This document shows, in pieces, positions 5,397 to 5,851 of a stretch of 5,851 nt of DNA; within the stretch, counting starts at the first letter, position 1; the number at the start of each line of letters is the position of its first letter. The stretch lies in the NCBI GenBank assembly GCA_035455185.1, contig DATIFQ010000127.1, forward strand, positions 1-5,851. The letters are read 5' to 3'. The notes beneath the pieces were generated by a model. That model was not told the DNA's origin. It made no database searches and saw only the letters and a program-made list of their open reading frames with translations. Made by a program: the position numbers and the translations under genes. Source of the DNA: JAEHDI01 sp035455185. Its GTDB lineage: Bacteria; Acidobacteriota; Terriglobia; Bryobacterales; Bryobacteraceae.

Positions 5397-5851
5397 ATGA
5401 GTTCGAAACATGTCTCAGGCATAGTAGATAGACACAGGGGCAACCGGGGTGCACTGATAGCCATTCTTCAGGACATCCAAGCCCGCTTCGGGTACCTCCC
5501 AGCGGAGGCGCTGAAGACTGTCGCGGAGGAGACGGGCCGCCCCCTGACCGACGTTTACGGCGCTGCAACCTTCTATCGCGCGTTCAGCCTGAAACAGCGG
5601 GGCAAGCACGTTTGCTCGGTCTGCCTGGGCACGGCTTGCCACGTGCGCGGGGGAGGGGTCATCGCCGATGAGTTTACGCGGCAGCTTGAAGTCAAGCCGG
5701 GAGGGACCACGCAGGATCGCGAGTTCACTCTCGAGACGGTCAACTGTCTGGGGGCGTGCGCCCTGGGCCCCATCGTGGTAGTGGATGGCCACTACTTTTC
5801 CAATGTGAGCCCGGTGCGAGTAAAGTCGATCCTGGAACAGGCCAGGGACGG
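5397..5851 (+). CDS. NuoE/HndA-type thioredoxin-like [2Fe-2S] subunit (3' truncated by window)
   Basis: The frame runs open from ATG 5397 to the window end, giving 151 residues of a family usually about 155-180 long, so nearly all of it is present. The N-terminal helical part carries ALIAILQDIQARFGYLP (19-35) and VYGAATFYRAFSL (53-65), both typical. The thioredoxin-like [2Fe-2S] domain has C76-LGTA-C81 and C117-LGA-C121 with 35 residues between the pairs, matching the C-x4-C...C-x3-C ligands of NuoE/Nqo2. An additional Cys73 precedes them. Such subunits pass electrons with a NuoF-like FMN protein in complex I, NAD-linked hydrogenases and NAD-linked formate dehydrogenases. Association with a PRTase-like gene and no NuoD before it favours a hydrogenase/formate dehydrogenase-type diaphorase module, which is inference. 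No close Shine-Dalgarno is seen (GGG 5376-5378 is 18 nt away), so translation may be coupled to the upstream gene. Confidence 0.9.
   Translation, partial: MSSKHVSGIVDRHRGNRGALIAILQDIQARFGYLPAEALKTVAEETGRPLTDVYGAATFYRAFSLKQRGKHVCSVCLGTACHVRGGGVIADEFTRQLEVKPGGTTQDREFTLETVNCLGACALGPIVVVDGHYFSNVSPVRVKSILEQARD

Noticed and set aside
4865..5792. Minus-strand frames opposite the PRTase-like and NuoE-like genes
   Set aside because: Proline/arginine-rich shadow translations opposite clearly conserved proteins.
1..5851. CRISPR array, tRNA/rRNA, insertion sequence or attachment site
   Set aside because: No regularly spaced repeats, cloverleaf, transposase frame, or terminal inverted repeats with target duplications were seen.

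Overview
The window is a high-GC bacterial segment that fits Acidobacteriota, most likely a Solibacter/Bryobacter-like lineage. The main evidence is the large TonB-dependent receptor: it has an N-terminal carboxypeptidase-regulatory-like domain and the LPLNGR and KSGTN plug motifs typical of the expanded Oar-like receptor families in that phylum. A GH109/Gfo-Idh-MocA enzyme next to it agrees with this. The assignment rests on recognised protein style, not on a search.

All recognisable genes are on the + strand. (1) Bases 1-941 hold the 3' part of a GH109-type NAD(P)-binding oxidoreductase/glycosidase gene whose N-terminal Rossmann half lies upstream. (2) Bases 942-1193 are a 252-bp control region. 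It has a good sigma70-type promoter (1034-1062) and a roughly 125-nt leader that can fold into two mutually exclusive structures, one of which buries the Shine-Dalgarno sequence. (3) Bases 1194-4406 encode a complete 1070-residue TonB-dependent receptor with signal peptide, followed by a probable intrinsic terminator (4429-4472). (4) Bases 4407-4710 (304 bp) hold no intact recognisable gene. They hold the terminator, a strong ribosome-binding site feeding a reading frame broken by TGA at codon 3 (probable remnant of a small exported protein), a perfect 8-bp dyad directly upstream of a second strong promoter (4627-4656), and a near-consensus ribosome-binding site. (5) Bases 4711-5373 encode a PyrE-like phosphoribosyltransferase homologue with a degraded PRPP loop. 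(6) From 5397 to the end of the window lies the start of a NuoE/HndA-type [2Fe-2S] subunit gene with all four cluster cysteines.

Three transcription units are suggested: the GH109-like gene, the receptor as a single-gene unit with its own leader and terminator, and a PRTase-NuoE operon that probably continues into a NuoF-like flavoprotein and a catalytic subunit such as formate dehydrogenase or NAD-linked hydrogenase (not visible here). The receptor and GH109-like enzyme could both serve glycan scavenging, but the promoter between them argues against simple co-transcription.

The most interesting signals are the riboswitch-like leader of the receptor gene, the degenerate PRPP site in a PyrE homologue tied to a redox operon, and the dyad abutting that operon's promoter. 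None proves a new system. Each is a concrete, checkable hypothesis.
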